Shown here one piece after another: positions 1 through 8,385 of a DNA stretch of 64,000 nucleotides (its first letter is position 1; each line of letters begins with the position of its first letter). Where the stretch lies: assembly GCA_033721235.1 (NCBI GenBank), contig JAWWAY010000002.1:186001-250000 (forward strand), read 5' to 3'. Source of the DNA: UBA5078 sp033721235 (lineage in GTDB: Bacteria; Pseudomonadota; Gammaproteobacteria; Pseudomonadales; Pseudohongiellaceae). The notes under the pieces are model-generated. The model made no database searches and was not told the DNA's origin. It saw nothing but the letters and a program-made list of their open reading frames with translations. Position numbers and translations under genes: made by a program.

Positions 1-2
1 TC

Positions 3-1247
3 ACCACGCTACTTATTCTTCTTGCCTTACTTTACCGCAGCATTAGGCTGCGAGCAGTGGCTGAGAAGGAACTAAGGGAGGCGCAAAAACTTGAGGCCTT
101 GGGCATTTTCTCCAGCGGTATTGCTCATGACTTTAACAATATACTTATGGCCATAGACGGCAACGCCGAGGTCGCAAAGGAGAGCATTAAGGCTAGTCCC
201 GCAATAGCCGAGAAATGCCTAAGCTCCGTATCGATGGCCGTTGATAGAGCAAAACACTTAATCAGCCAAATTCTGCTGTTTAGCCGCCCTAGCAATAACG
301 AGGTCTACAGAACAATATCGCCAGCGAAGCTATTGGAAGAGTGCGTAGACATGGCTCAAGCATCGGCGCCCCAAAGCATTCACTTTAGCAGCACCATTGC
401 GAAGGATCTTTGGTTCATTGTCGGCAGCGAAACTAAACTCCAACAAGTAATCATAAACCTATTGAGTAACTCCCGCGATGCCATAGAGGGTGAAGGAAAA
501 GTTGAGCTAATAGCCGAAAACATAGTGTTGAGGAAACGCTGCCAATTCACCGGCGGCGCTCTGGAGGCTGGAAAATATATCTCTATCTCAGTGATCGATA
601 CTGGATCGGGGATCAGCGAGGAAATTATATCGAGAGTATTCGAACCGTTTTTCACTACCAAAGCTATGCGAAAAGGCACCGGACTTGGTCTTTCGATCGT
701 TCACGGTATCGTAAGAGAGCTAAAAGGCACGCTAGACATCAAGTCTAAGCTTAACCAAGGCACCACCGTAAGCCTCCTTTTACCGGCAGATTTTAGTGCA
801 GTAAAGCCGATTCAGGACAAGCAGGAAAGCCACGGGGCTCGAGGTGCGGGGCAACACATTCTCTTGGTAGATGATGATGAAATGGTCTTAGCATCCAGCA
901 AAGCAATTCTCGGACGCTTGGGCTATACGGTTACAGCATGCGATCACCCCTTCAAAGCCATTGAAGCATTCAGTCAAAAGACAAACCGCTTCGACCTACT
1001 GTTCTGTGACTTTTCGATGCCCGATATGAACGGTACAGAACTAATCGCTCAGCTAAGGTCTAAAGGCTTTAGCGCCCCAGTAGTTCTATGCACCGGAAAT
1101 TCCTCAGCAATCAATCAAGAAAGTGCAGACAATCCGTATGACTTCACTTTGCTAACAAAACCCTGCACCAGCACGCAAATATCAGAGACAATATCAGCGG
1201 CTTTGCGAGGAGAGGAGCCAGTCAAAACTACAAGGCCGGAAGCTTAA
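3..1247 (+). CDS. Hybrid sensor histidine kinase, 3' part (5' end outside window)
   Basis: The reading frame is open to the left edge, and its first codons encode a hydrophobic segment (TTLLILLALLY), so the gene starts before the window; the GTG at 57 is internal. After the membrane segment comes a HisKA region with H-box GIAHDFNN (bases 117-140), then an HATPase domain with N-box NLLSNSRDAIEG, G1 DTGSGIS, F-box FEPFF and G2 GTGLGLS. A C-terminal receiver domain follows: acidic VDDDE, phospho-acceptor Asp in LFCDFSMPDMNG, and Lys in LLTKPC. The protein would autophosphorylate on His and pass phosphate to its own receiver. The H-box is of the GIAHDFNN type common in kinases that sense through N-terminal periplasmic or PAS modules. 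The signal is unknown because the sensor is not in the window. Confidence 0.9.
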   Translation, partial: TTLLILLALLYRSIRLRAVAEKELREAQKLEALGIFSSGIAHDFNNILMAIDGNAEVAKESIKASPAIAEKCLSSVSMAVDRAKHLISQILLFSRPSNNEVYRTISPAKLLEECVDMAQASAPQSIHFSSTIAKDLWFIVGSETKLQQVIINLLSNSRDAIEGEGKVELIAENIVLRKRCQFTGGALEAGKYISISVIDTGSGISEEIISRVFEPFFTTKAMRKGTGLGLSIVHGIVRELKGTLDIKSKLNQGTTVSLLLPADFSAVKPIQDKQESHGARGAGQHILLVDDDEMVLASSKAILGRLGYTVTACDHPFKAIEAFSQKTNRFDLLFCDFSMPDMNGTELIAQLRSKGFSAPVVLCTGNSSAINQESADNPYDFTLLTKPCTSTQISETISAALRGEEPVKTTRPEA

Positions 1248-1273
1248 AAACGCACAGTTTCGCGGTGCGTTTT
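1247..1273. terminator. Bidirectional intrinsic terminator between histidine kinase and rdgC
   Basis: A nine-base-pair inverted repeat AAAACGCAC / GTGCGTTTT with a nine-base loop lies in the short gap between two convergent genes. The A-flank and T-flank give a U-tract in both directions, so it can serve both genes. Confidence 0.7.
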
Positions 1274-1281
1274 GTCACCTG

Positions 1282-2193
1282 CTAATCTTTCTTTAAACTA
1301 CCTACCCCACCAAAGGCGGAGAACAGCGCGCGCAAGAATTTGGAGAACTCTCCTGTCATAATGGCAAAGTCTTGATCAAACTGTGCAGCAGCATCTTCTG
1401 CCTCGCCGGCCTCATCCAAAATAACATCTTCAAATTTAATTTGGCTTACCACCAAATCGGCAGACACGACACAGTTCAAGGTATCGTTCCAGAGCAGGCC
1501 AAGTTTCTTCACTTGTTTACCAGCTTCCAGATGCGCTTTTATTTCATCACTATATAGGTCCTGCCCTTTGCAGCGCACGACGTTGCTGTCCTCAAGTGGA
1601 TTAAATAACTCGCAGTCCTGATTGATGACGAAGCCATCGCTGGCCTGCTGACTCTCGAGCCACCTTGTCATCACATCATTGGGTGAATGCTCGGCTACAG
1701 GTAGAGTCACAGGAAGTGTATCGAGGCTCTCTCTCAATGCTGCCGTTATTTCATCCGCTACAGTGGCACTGCTTGAGTTGACGATTAGCAAATTATTCCT
1801 CAGATCGAAATAGGCAAAGATCAATCGCGTGCGTGTAAATGCTCTCGGCAATAACGCGGCAGTCACATCATCCTTTAACTGGAGTTTCTCCTTGCGAAAA
1901 ACTTTCCGCCCTTGTTTCTCTTCTATCTCTTCCACTTTTTTTGCCAGCTCATCATTGATTACCGAAGCTGGCAGCAGCTTCTCGTCCTTGCGGGCACAGA
2001 TCATGATGTAGTCGCCCAAGGCGTGAGTCAGCGTCTGGCCATCGGCTCCCAATGGGCTTACCCAGCCCATACGAGTCCGTGAAAAACTTTCGCCTTCGGT
2101 AAAGGCATGTTGTGCGAGTCTCTCTTCCAGAGTTTGCGCGTCGAACGCGAGAGGCTTGGTGGAGCAGTAGAAGCGTATATTCTTAAACAGCAT
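1282..2193 (-). CDS. rdgC: Recombination-associated protein RdgC
   Basis: The 303-residue protein has the length and N-terminal pattern of RdgC (MLFKNIRFY..., then GWVSPLG near residue 44). RdgC forms a ring-shaped dimer that binds double-stranded DNA and limits RecA-promoted strand exchange; it acts on the nucleoid. The body is rich in charged residues and has no membrane segment or signal peptide. It stands alone, convergent with the kinase and divergent from ilvD. Nothing is missing compared with the family. Confidence 0.93.
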   Translation of the reverse strand: MLFKNIRFYCSTKPLAFDAQTLEERLAQHAFTEGESFSRTRMGWVSPLGADGQTLTHALGDYIMICARKDEKLLPASVINDELAKKVEEIEEKQGRKVFRKEKLQLKDDVTAALLPRAFTRTRLIFAYFDLRNNLLIVNSSSATVADEITAALRESLDTLPVTLPVAEHSPNDVMTRWLESQQASDGFVINQDCELFNPLEDSNVVRCKGQDLYSDEIKAHLEAGKQVKKLGLLWNDTLNCVVSADLVVSQIKFEDVILDEAGEAEDAAAQFDQDFAIMTGEFSKFLRALFSAFGGVGSLKKD

Positions 2194-2354
2194 GTGCAGT
2201 ATCCAGTTTAACGATAGCTCGGCTGCCTGTTAGCGAACGGGCAACCGAGCCCAAATAGGGAAAAAAGGCGCTCGATTCTACGGCAAATTTACCCCTATGA
2301 CGAAACCTTTGCCCAGATTTCGCAATCCCCCCTACCCTCATCTGGGAAGATAGC

Positions 2355-2383
2355 TGAACATCTGGCCTCAGACCTGTTAAAAT
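2355..2383 (+). promoter_or_regulatory. Likely sigma-70 promoter of ilvD
   Basis: TGAACA (2355-2360) and TAAAAT (2378-2383) are separated by 17 bases and lie about 38 bases before the ilvD start. A 7-bp inverted repeat, CCCAGAT (2312-2318) and ATCTGGG (2340-2346), sits just upstream. The match is by eye only. Confidence 0.45.
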
Positions 2384-2420
2384 TATGGCCCTTTAAAGTT
2401 TTGGTAAAGAGAGTACCCCT

Positions 2421-4256
2421 ATGCCCGTTTATCGCTCGAAGACATCTACAGCAGGACGAAACATGGCTGGAGCCCGTGCTCTGTGGCGCGCTACAGGCAT
2501 GAAAGACGATGATTTTCACAAGCCAATCATCGCTATCGCCAACTCGTTTACCCAATTCGTTCCCGGCCACGTCCACCTGAAAGACTTGGGCCAACTGGTC
2601 GCAAGGGAAATTGAATCCGCAGGCGGCGTTGCCAAGGAATTTAACACCATCGCCGTAGACGACGGTATCGCCATGGGGCATGACGGCATGCTTTACAGCC
2701 TGCCCTCAAGAGAGCTTATCGCTGACTCGGTAGAGTACATGGTGAATGCCCACTGTGCCGATGCATTGGTGTGCATCTCCAACTGCGACAAAATCACTCC
2801 AGGAATGCTGATGGCGGCCATGCGCCTCAATATTCCGGTGATTTTTGTCTCCGGTGGCCCAATGGAGGCAGGCAAAACTAAGCTATCCGAGCACAAGCTA
2901 GACCTCGTCGACGCTATGGTCATTGCGGCAGATGATAAAGCAACGGACGAAGAAGTCGCTGAAATCGAACGCAGTGCATGCCCAACGTGTGGATCTTGCT
3001 CGGGTATGTTTACGGCCAACTCTATGAACTGCTTAACCGAAGCGCTTGGGCTTTCCTTGCCGGGTAACGGCACGGTAGTGGCCACTCACTCCGACCGCGA
3101 GCAACTATTCCTGCAGGCGGGCCGTACCATTGTGGAGATAGCCAAACAGCATTACGAGCAAGACGACTATGCGGTTCTTCCGCGCTCTATTGGCTGTTTC
3201 GAGGCTTTCGAAAACTGTATCGCTCTCGACATCGCCATGGGCGGCTCCACCAATACTATCTTGCACTTACTAGCTATCGCTCAAGAAGCCGAAGTGGATT
3301 TCACCTTGGAGGATATCGATCGCCTGTCGAAGAAGATTCCTCAACTATGTAAGGTGGCCCCCAATACGCCTAGGTATCACATCGAGGATGTACACCGGGC
3401 CGGCGGGATCATGGGTATTCTTGGTGAGCTCGACCGTGCGGGCCTATTGCACTCACATCTGCCAACCGTGCACAGCAAGACTATGGCAGAGGCGCTCGAC
3501 AAGTGGGACATCGTGCGCAACCCATCCCCCGAAGTTATCAAGTTTTATAAGGCAGGCCCAGCGGGTATCCCCACACAGACCGCCTTTAGTCAGTCTACGC
3601 GCTGGCCAACGCTAGATGGTAACCGTGCCGAGGGCTGCATACGCTCGCTTGAGAACGCTTACAGCCAAGAAGGCGGCCTAGCTGTACTCAAAGGCAATAT
3701 CTCCGTTGATGGCTGTGTTGTTAAAACCGCAGGTGTTGACGAATCCATCCTCGTATTCGAGGGCACGGCCTATGTAACAGAGTCTCAGGACGAGGCGGTA
3801 GCCGATATTCTGGCCGACAAGGTCAAGGCTGGCGATGTCGTCATCGTGCGCTACGAAGGACCTAGAGGCGGCCCTGGTATGCAAGAGATGCTATATCCTA
3901 CCTCTTATATCAAATCAAAGGGCTTGGGTAAGGAGTGCGCTCTATTAACAGATGGTCGTTTCTCCGGTGGTACCTCGGGGCTATCCATCGGGCACGTATC
4001 GCCAGAAGCAGCCGCAGGCGGAGCGATAGGTCTTGTTCGCAATGGCGACAAGATTCGTATCGACATTCCAAATCGCAGCATTGATGTATTACTAAGCGAT
4101 GAAGAGCTAGCGGCAAGGCGAGCAGACCAAGACAAGATCGGCTGGAAGCCGGCCAAGCATCGTCCCCGTAAAGTCTCAGGAGCACTTAAAGCTTATGCCA
4201 TGCTAGCGACAAGTGCCGACAAAGGGGCAGTGAGAGATCTTAGCAAGCTGGACTAA
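2421..4256 (+). CDS. ilvD: Dihydroxy-acid dehydratase
   Basis: This 611-residue enzyme dehydrates 2,3-dihydroxy-isovalerate and -methylvalerate to the 2-keto acids in valine and isoleucine synthesis. The cluster-binding regions are clear: SNCDKITPGM (Cys122) and CPTCGSCSGM (Cys187, 190, 193). The segment NSFTQFVPGH around residue 41 is the E. coli-type sequence without the extra Cys of the [2Fe-2S] class, so an oxygen-labile [4Fe-4S] enzyme is expected by analogy. Length matches the E. coli-type protein. It is a single gene with its own promoter and terminator; no other ilv genes are nearby. ATG at 2421 follows a purine-rich AGAGAG. Confidence 0.97.
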   Translation: MPVYRSKTSTAGRNMAGARALWRATGMKDDDFHKPIIAIANSFTQFVPGHVHLKDLGQLVAREIESAGGVAKEFNTIAVDDGIAMGHDGMLYSLPSRELIADSVEYMVNAHCADALVCISNCDKITPGMLMAAMRLNIPVIFVSGGPMEAGKTKLSEHKLDLVDAMVIAADDKATDEEVAEIERSACPTCGSCSGMFTANSMNCLTEALGLSLPGNGTVVATHSDREQLFLQAGRTIVEIAKQHYEQDDYAVLPRSIGCFEAFENCIALDIAMGGSTNTILHLLAIAQEAEVDFTLEDIDRLSKKIPQLCKVAPNTPRYHIEDVHRAGGIMGILGELDRAGLLHSHLPTVHSKTMAEALDKWDIVRNPSPEVIKFYKAGPAGIPTQTAFSQSTRWPTLDGNRAEGCIRSLENAYSQEGGLAVLKGNISVDGCVVKTAGVDESILVFEGTAYVTESQDEAVADILADKVKAGDVVIVRYEGPRGGPGMQEMLYPTSYIKSKGLGKECALLTDGRFSGGTSGLSIGHVSPEAAAGGAIGLVRNGDKIRIDIPNRSIDVLLSDEELAARRADQDKIGWKPAKHRPRKVSGALKAYAMLATSADKGAVRDLSKLD

Positions 4257-4266
4257 GACCAAGCAT

Positions 4267-4304
4267 AAAAAAAGGGATAGCCGCTAAGTGCTATCCCTTT
4301 TTTT
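4267..4304. terminator. Bidirectional terminator between ilvD and the PAS-PAS receptor gene
   Basis: Stem AAAGGGATAG / CTATCCCTTT with a ten-base loop, flanked by A- and T-runs, lies between the 3' ends of two convergent genes. Confidence 0.85.
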
Positions 4305-4323
4305 GCCCTTGGCATTAGGTGCG

Positions 4324-5643
4324 CTATTCTCCCTGTACCGTTGATCGAAACTGACGAATCGCATCTACCACCTGTGTCGCTCCGCGGCGAATCTCGATTA
4401 TGGCTTGGCCTGCATCGCCTGCTAACTCCACACCGTGGTTCACCTTCTCTCGGCTCGCATCCATATTGGCAACCGCAGACCTAGCGAGGTCTTGGTTTCT
4501 ATCAACCACATCCACAATCTCAACCGTTGCCTGCGCTGTGCGTGCCGCCAGATTTCGCACCTCGTCTGCGACAACGGCAAAGCCCCTTCCTTGCTCGCCC
4601 GCTCTAGCCGCTTCAATGGCCGCATTCAGCGCTAGCAAATTCGTCTGTTCTGCGATGCTGCGAATGGTTTGCACAATTTCACTAATGCGATCGGACTGAT
4701 CGTTAACCGCCGCAATTCCTTGTGCGGCGGATTTCAATTCCCCGGCTATTCCCTGCACCAACTCAACTGTATTCTGCACAATTTCGGCGCCTCTTTCGGC
4801 GTCTTTGTCTGTCTTTGAAGAGATTTCATAGGCCAGTGCTGCGGCCTTGGACTCTGCCTCTTGATGCATTATTCTCTCAGTCACATCGGTCGCAAACTTA
4901 ATCACTTTGTATAGATTGCCATTGGAATCAAACACTGGATTATAAGTTGCGCGCAACCATTTTGCTTCGCCGTTTTTACCTACCCGCTGGTAAATACCGG
5001 AAGCGAACTCACCTTTATTAAGGTGTTCCCAGAACTGCGTATACTCGAGCGAATTGGCATCCTCCGGCGTACAGAACATACGGTGATGCTGCCGGACAAT
5101 CTCGGACTCACTGTAGTTCATCGCTCGCTCGAAGTTTTGATTGGCGGATAAAATTCGCCCCGAAGGGGAGAATTCGATCACTGCCATCGAGCGGTCTATT
5201 GCCGCCACAATGCTCTTTTGCTCGTGTTCTTTTTCTACCTGCTTGGTGATATCTGTGGCCAGTTTAATGACTCTAATCACTCGCCCGCTTTCATCTTTAA
5301 TTGGGTTATAGCTTGCCTCCAGCCATAGATCCTTCCCTTCTTTATTGACGCGGTGAAAGCGATCACTCACATGCTGGCCCTGGGCCAAACCAACCCAGAA
5401 CTGCCTATATTCATTACTATTGGCATAAGCGGGCATGCAAAAAATTCGGTGATGCTTGCCCCTAATTTCTTCTAGGGTGTAACCCACCGTCCGCAAGAAG
5501 TTATCGTTCGCTTTTTCGATAGTGCCATCAGGCAGGAACTCGATGATCGCGGTAGAGTGATCGAATGCGGTGAAACGAGATTCGTACTGTTGATTGAGCG
5601 CGAGAGAGTCGGCCAGCTGTTTTTTCAACCCGGAGTTGAACAT
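4324..5643 (-). CDS. PAS-PAS methyl-accepting chemotaxis protein (BdlA-like, soluble)
   Basis: Two similar PAS/PAC modules (about residues 15-130 and 135-250) are followed by a methyl-accepting signalling domain with the hairpin tip AEQTNLLALNAAIEAARAG. Both PAS repeats carry matching motifs (HHRIFCMP / HHRMFCTP, YNPI / YNPV). There is no transmembrane helix, so the receptor should be cytoplasmic. PAS-PAS-MCP order and 439-residue length resemble Pseudomonas BdlA, which links c-di-GMP and oxygen or energy sensing to biofilm dispersal; that role here is inference. Start chosen at 5643 because GAGGTGA lies just upstream; an earlier in-frame ATG at 5664 lacks such a site. No other che genes are in the window. 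Confidence 0.85.
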   Translation of the reverse strand: MFNSGLKKQLADSLALNQQYESRFTAFDHSTAIIEFLPDGTIEKANDNFLRTVGYTLEEIRGKHHRIFCMPAYANSNEYRQFWVGLAQGQHVSDRFHRVNKEGKDLWLEASYNPIKDESGRVIRVIKLATDITKQVEKEHEQKSIVAAIDRSMAVIEFSPSGRILSANQNFERAMNYSESEIVRQHHRMFCTPEDANSLEYTQFWEHLNKGEFASGIYQRVGKNGEAKWLRATYNPVFDSNGNLYKVIKFATDVTERIMHQEAESKAAALAYEISSKTDKDAERGAEIVQNTVELVQGIAGELKSAAQGIAAVNDQSDRISEIVQTIRSIAEQTNLLALNAAIEAARAGEQGRGFAVVADEVRNLAARTAQATVEIVDVVDRNQDLARSAVANMDASREKVNHGVELAGDAGQAIIEIRRGATQVVDAIRQFRSTVQGE

Positions 5644-6020
5644 ATTCACCTCGAAACTTAACAAATATTAGCGCGTTCCCTAAAACAATCCATTGGGAAT
5701 ACACAAGTCTTACAGACCAGTCCTTTGGCGAATCTAGAACTTATCGATACGGGCCGAGAGCAGGCTCGTAGAAGTGATTGCTCTTTATAGGTAATCGGTT
5801 GCGCTACCAAAAACTTGACCTCATTCTTGCCCACACTAACGCCATTGATAATTAAGGCAGTGTGATAGCAAGTATTTGATCAATGCTAAAAACGAAGAAT
5901 ACGAGCAACTATTTCTTTTGGATCAGTCTAGCGCTCTTGTAATTGCGCACGAGAGAGCTACCATGCATCAAGCTCATTAAGCCAGAAAAGGCGGAGCACA
6001 CCCCATAAAGCGAGCTTAGT
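5644..6020. other. Intergenic region upstream of the Gdx/SugE exporter gene
   Basis: This 377-base divergent region holds the promoters of the receptor gene and of the exporter gene. The one clear structure is a hairpin at 5929-5960: TAGC...GCTA outside, CTCTTGT / ACGAGAG inside, loop AATTGCGC. Because homologous exporters are often controlled by guanidine riboswitches I looked for one: the loop is not ACGR, and no class I, II or III guanidine motif is recognisable. Confidence 0.5.
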
Positions 6021-6338
6021 ATGAACTGGTTTATTTTATTTTGCGCTGGACTGCTTGAGATCGCTTGGGCAATCGGGCTTAAGTACACTGACGGCTTCTC
6101 AAAACTCTGGCCCTCAATTGCCACTGCCGCCTGCCTGCTTGCCAGTTTCCTCTTACTGGGCGTTGCCATGAAGACTTTGCCCGTTGGAACAGCCTACGCA
6201 GTGTGGGTAGGCATAGGGGCTATCGGCACGGCAATTCTGGGCATCGTGCTCTTTGGTGAATCAACCCATATACTCAAAATTATTAGCCTTGCACTCATTT
6301 GTGTCGGCATTATAGGCTTGAGACTCAGCCACAATTAA
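6021..6338 (+). CDS. sugE: Gdx/SugE-type small multidrug resistance family exporter
   Basis: A 105-residue four-helix membrane protein of the SMR family. It has the essential membrane Glu in the first helix (AGLLEIAWAIGLKYTDGF), the family segment GTAYAVWVGIGAIGT in helix 3 and ILGIVLFGE before helix 4. The WAIGLKYTDGF and LPVGTAYAVW patterns are those of the SugE/Gdx branch, which exports guanidinium in exchange for protons as an antiparallel dimer; the EmrE branch differs here. No guanidine riboswitch is visible upstream, which makes the physiological substrate less certain. It is followed 37 bases later by ynfA in the same direction. Confidence 0.88.
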   Translation: MNWFILFCAGLLEIAWAIGLKYTDGFSKLWPSIATAACLLASFLLLGVAMKTLPVGTAYAVWVGIGAIGTAILGIVLFGESTHILKIISLALICVGIIGLRLSHN

Positions 6339-6375
6339 CATAATAAGCAACGCTCACGACCAAGAGACTAGACAA

Positions 6376-6708
6376 TTGTTTGAGCTAAAAACCATTGGCC
6401 TTTTTGGACTAACCGCACTGGCAGAGATTCTTGGCTGCTATCTACCCTATTTGTGGCTACATAAAGATAAATCCATCTGGCTACTGCTGCCTGCTGCACT
6501 TAGCCTAAGCGCCTTTGTCTGGCTACTAACATTACATCCAACGGCTGCGGGTCGCGTCTACGCCGCCTACGGCGGCGTCTATATTGCAACGGCCATACTC
6601 TGGCTATGGGCAGTAGACGGAATACGTCCCAGTATCTGGGATATTGCAGGATCAGCAGTAGCATTAGTCGGCATGGCCATCATAATATTCGCACCGAAAG
6701 CTGCGTAG
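6376..6708 (+). CDS. ynfA: YnfA family (UPF0060) small membrane protein
   Basis: A 110-residue protein with four hydrophobic segments and the family hallmarks AEILGCYLPYLWL, AAGRVYAAYGGVYI and a hydrophobic tail. The fold is SMR-like (DMT superfamily), and some members have been reported to act as small multidrug transporters; the substrate here is unknown. The start is TTG at 6376, which places FELKTIGLFGLTALAEI as in relatives; no ATG exists upstream in frame. It probably shares a transcript with the SugE-type gene, making a tandem of two small four-helix transporters. Confidence 0.88.
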   Translation: MFELKTIGLFGLTALAEILGCYLPYLWLHKDKSIWLLLPAALSLSAFVWLLTLHPTAAGRVYAAYGGVYIATAILWLWAVDGIRPSIWDIAGSAVALVGMAIIIFAPKAA

Positions 6709-6789
6709 ATGGGCCGCAGCGCTGCTCAGCCCTAGAGGCCGCGCCCCTAGAAAACCGACTTATACTGTTTGTGCTAGGAGTATAGAAAA

Positions 6790-7245
6790 TTGGAATTCAC
6801 ACTCGTTGACGCTCTCACTCTGCTCTCAATTCTTTTGGTTTCTGTGACCTGGTATATCACCCACAGAAAATCCAAGCACGATTTAAAAACTCACAATACC
6901 GTTACTCTTATAAGTAATCTCTCCGTCGTTGAGCATCTTCGAGACGCCGACATATTGGTGCGAGAAAAAATCACCAATAACGAAGTATTTCCGGCATTAA
7001 TACCGAATCCAGGAGTAGAGAAGTGTCTCATCACTATTTTGGACTACTATGAATTTCTATCGCGTCTTTTTTTAAAGGACTCAATCGATCGAAGAGCTAT
7101 CGTAGAGTTGCGCGGTACATTAATGCTAGAGACGCTAAAGGTCTCTTCTGACTACATAACAGAAAGTGCCCGCAAAACTAAACGCGAAGACTTGTACAGC
7201 GCCTTCTCTGAAGTCTGCGCCATCATCGCAGGCGAAAGGCAATGA
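6790..7245 (+). CDS. DUF4760-like membrane-anchored protein of unknown function
   Basis: The 151-residue protein has one N-terminal membrane helix (about residues 5-24) followed by a basic stretch (THRKSKHD), so the remainder should lie in the cytoplasm. The soluble part is mostly helical, with conserved-looking LRDAD and ILDYYEFLSRL segments, which recall the DUF4760 family; I am not certain of that assignment. The start is TTG at 6790, supported by AGGAG ending about eight bases upstream. No function can be given. Confidence 0.6.
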   Translation: MEFTLVDALTLLSILLVSVTWYITHRKSKHDLKTHNTVTLISNLSVVEHLRDADILVREKITNNEVFPALIPNPGVEKCLITILDYYEFLSRLFLKDSIDRRAIVELRGTLMLETLKVSSDYITESARKTKREDLYSAFSEVCAIIAGERQ

Positions 7246-7286
7246 TACTTTATAGAGTCTGTCCCCAGGGCAGCTAGGTCACAACC

Positions 7287-7973
7287 ATGAGAATACTAGT
7301 AGCACTACTCCTAGTAAGCGCTAGCGCGATGGCCAATGCCTCATGCGTAATTTTACTTCACGGGCTGGCGAGAACGGACAACTCGATGGAAAAAATGGAC
7401 AAAGGACTTACGGACAACGGCTTCACCGTCATCAACCTAGGCTACCCTTCGCGCCAAAACACTATCGAGGAACTCGCTAGCATGGCGATCGAACCCGCAT
7501 TGGCTCAGTGCGATGGCGAGCAAGACATCAGCTTTGTCACGCACTCATTGGGCGGCATTTTAGTGCGTCAGTATTTACGCTCTCACCATATTCCAAAGCT
7601 TGCTCACGTAGTGATGCTGGGCCCACCAAACCACGGTAGCGAAGTAGTCGACAAACTGGGTGACTTTCCCGGCTTTCATTTCCTAAACGGCGATGCAGGC
7701 TTACAGCTCGGCACCGGCGAACTGAGTGTACCGAACAGTCTGGGCCCTGCGAATTTTGATGTAGGCATCATTGCCGGTAACAGAAGTATTAACTGGATTC
7801 TTTCAGCTTTAATACCCGGCGATGATGATGGCAAAGTATCAATCGAGAGCACAAAACTAAAAGGCATGTCAGATCATATTGAAATGGCCGCGACTCACAC
7901 CTTTATGATGAGCAACGATGAGGTTATCGCGCAAGTAATCTATTACCTTCATCATGGAAAGTTTGAGCACTGA
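7287..7973 (+). CDS. Secreted alpha/beta-hydrolase (lipase/esterase-like)
   Basis: A signal peptide (MRILVALLLVSASAMANA) precedes a compact 228-residue alpha/beta-hydrolase. HGLART (25-30) is the oxyanion-hole region. The nucleophile is Ser87 in THSLGG, a variant of GHSLGG. The acid is probably one of Asp179-181 in GDDDGKVS, and His204 in AATHTF completes the triad. It resembles the short DUF676/triacylglycerol-lipase-like proteins of gammaproteobacteria that act in the periplasm. The substrate is unknown. It is convergent with the HNH nuclease gene, with only ten bases between stops. Confidence 0.78.
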   Translation: MRILVALLLVSASAMANASCVILLHGLARTDNSMEKMDKGLTDNGFTVINLGYPSRQNTIEELASMAIEPALAQCDGEQDISFVTHSLGGILVRQYLRSHHIPKLAHVVMLGPPNHGSEVVDKLGDFPGFHFLNGDAGLQLGTGELSVPNSLGPANFDVGIIAGNRSINWILSALIPGDDDGKVSIESTKLKGMSDHIEMAATHTFMMSNDEVIAQVIYYLHHGKFEH

Positions 7974-7983
7974 GCCGCGAACT

Positions 7984-8355
7984 TCATTTGTTTTTCTCTA
8001 AGGCTTCCTTGAGCCCAGCGAAGGGGTTGTAAGTGGCAGCCTTATGTTCACTCTCCGATTCACCACCATAACGAATAAAATTCTCAAACTTAGTGTGTTC
8101 CTCATCATGACAATAGAGACACAATAGTTCCCAGTTACTGCCGTCACTAGGGTTATCATCGTGATTGTGGTTGACATGGTGCACCGTGAGTTCACTTAGA
8201 TTAGCCCTGCTAAACTCTCTAGCACATCGGCCGCATACCCACGGGTAAAGCTTCAAAGCCTGCTCGCGATAGCCCTTCTCGCGCTTTGCCATATACTCGC
8301 GTTGCGCGGCAATGGCTTCATCACTTCGCTTTTTACTACCCTTGCTTTCGCTCAT
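7984..8355 (-). CDS. yajD: YajD family HNH nuclease
   Basis: A 123-residue protein with a lysine/arginine-rich N-terminus, a zinc-knuckle pair CGRC ... CLYC and an HNH core (HHVNHNHDDNP, then NWELLCLYCHDEEH). This matches YajD, a small stand-alone HNH protein of unknown biological role; nuclease activity is inferred from the intact motif. The start at 8355 (MSESKGSKK) has GGGGA six bases upstream; the longer frame from 8379 does not add family-like sequence. Confidence 0.85.
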   Translation of the reverse strand: MSESKGSKKRSDEAIAAQREYMAKREKGYREQALKLYPWVCGRCAREFSRANLSELTVHHVNHNHDDNPSDGSNWELLCLYCHDEEHTKFENFIRYGGESESEHKAATYNPFAGLKEALEKNK

Positions 8356-8385
8356 GGCATTCCCCAATAGCCTAATCAAACTAGC

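Noticed and set aside
2295..2681. Minus-strand 128-codon frame overlapping the start of ilvD
   Set aside because: Antisense to the conserved ilvD start, crosses its promoter, and has no recognisable domain.
5860..6020. Guanidine riboswitch upstream of sugE
   Set aside because: No ACGR loops in paired hairpins and no class I or III core could be found.
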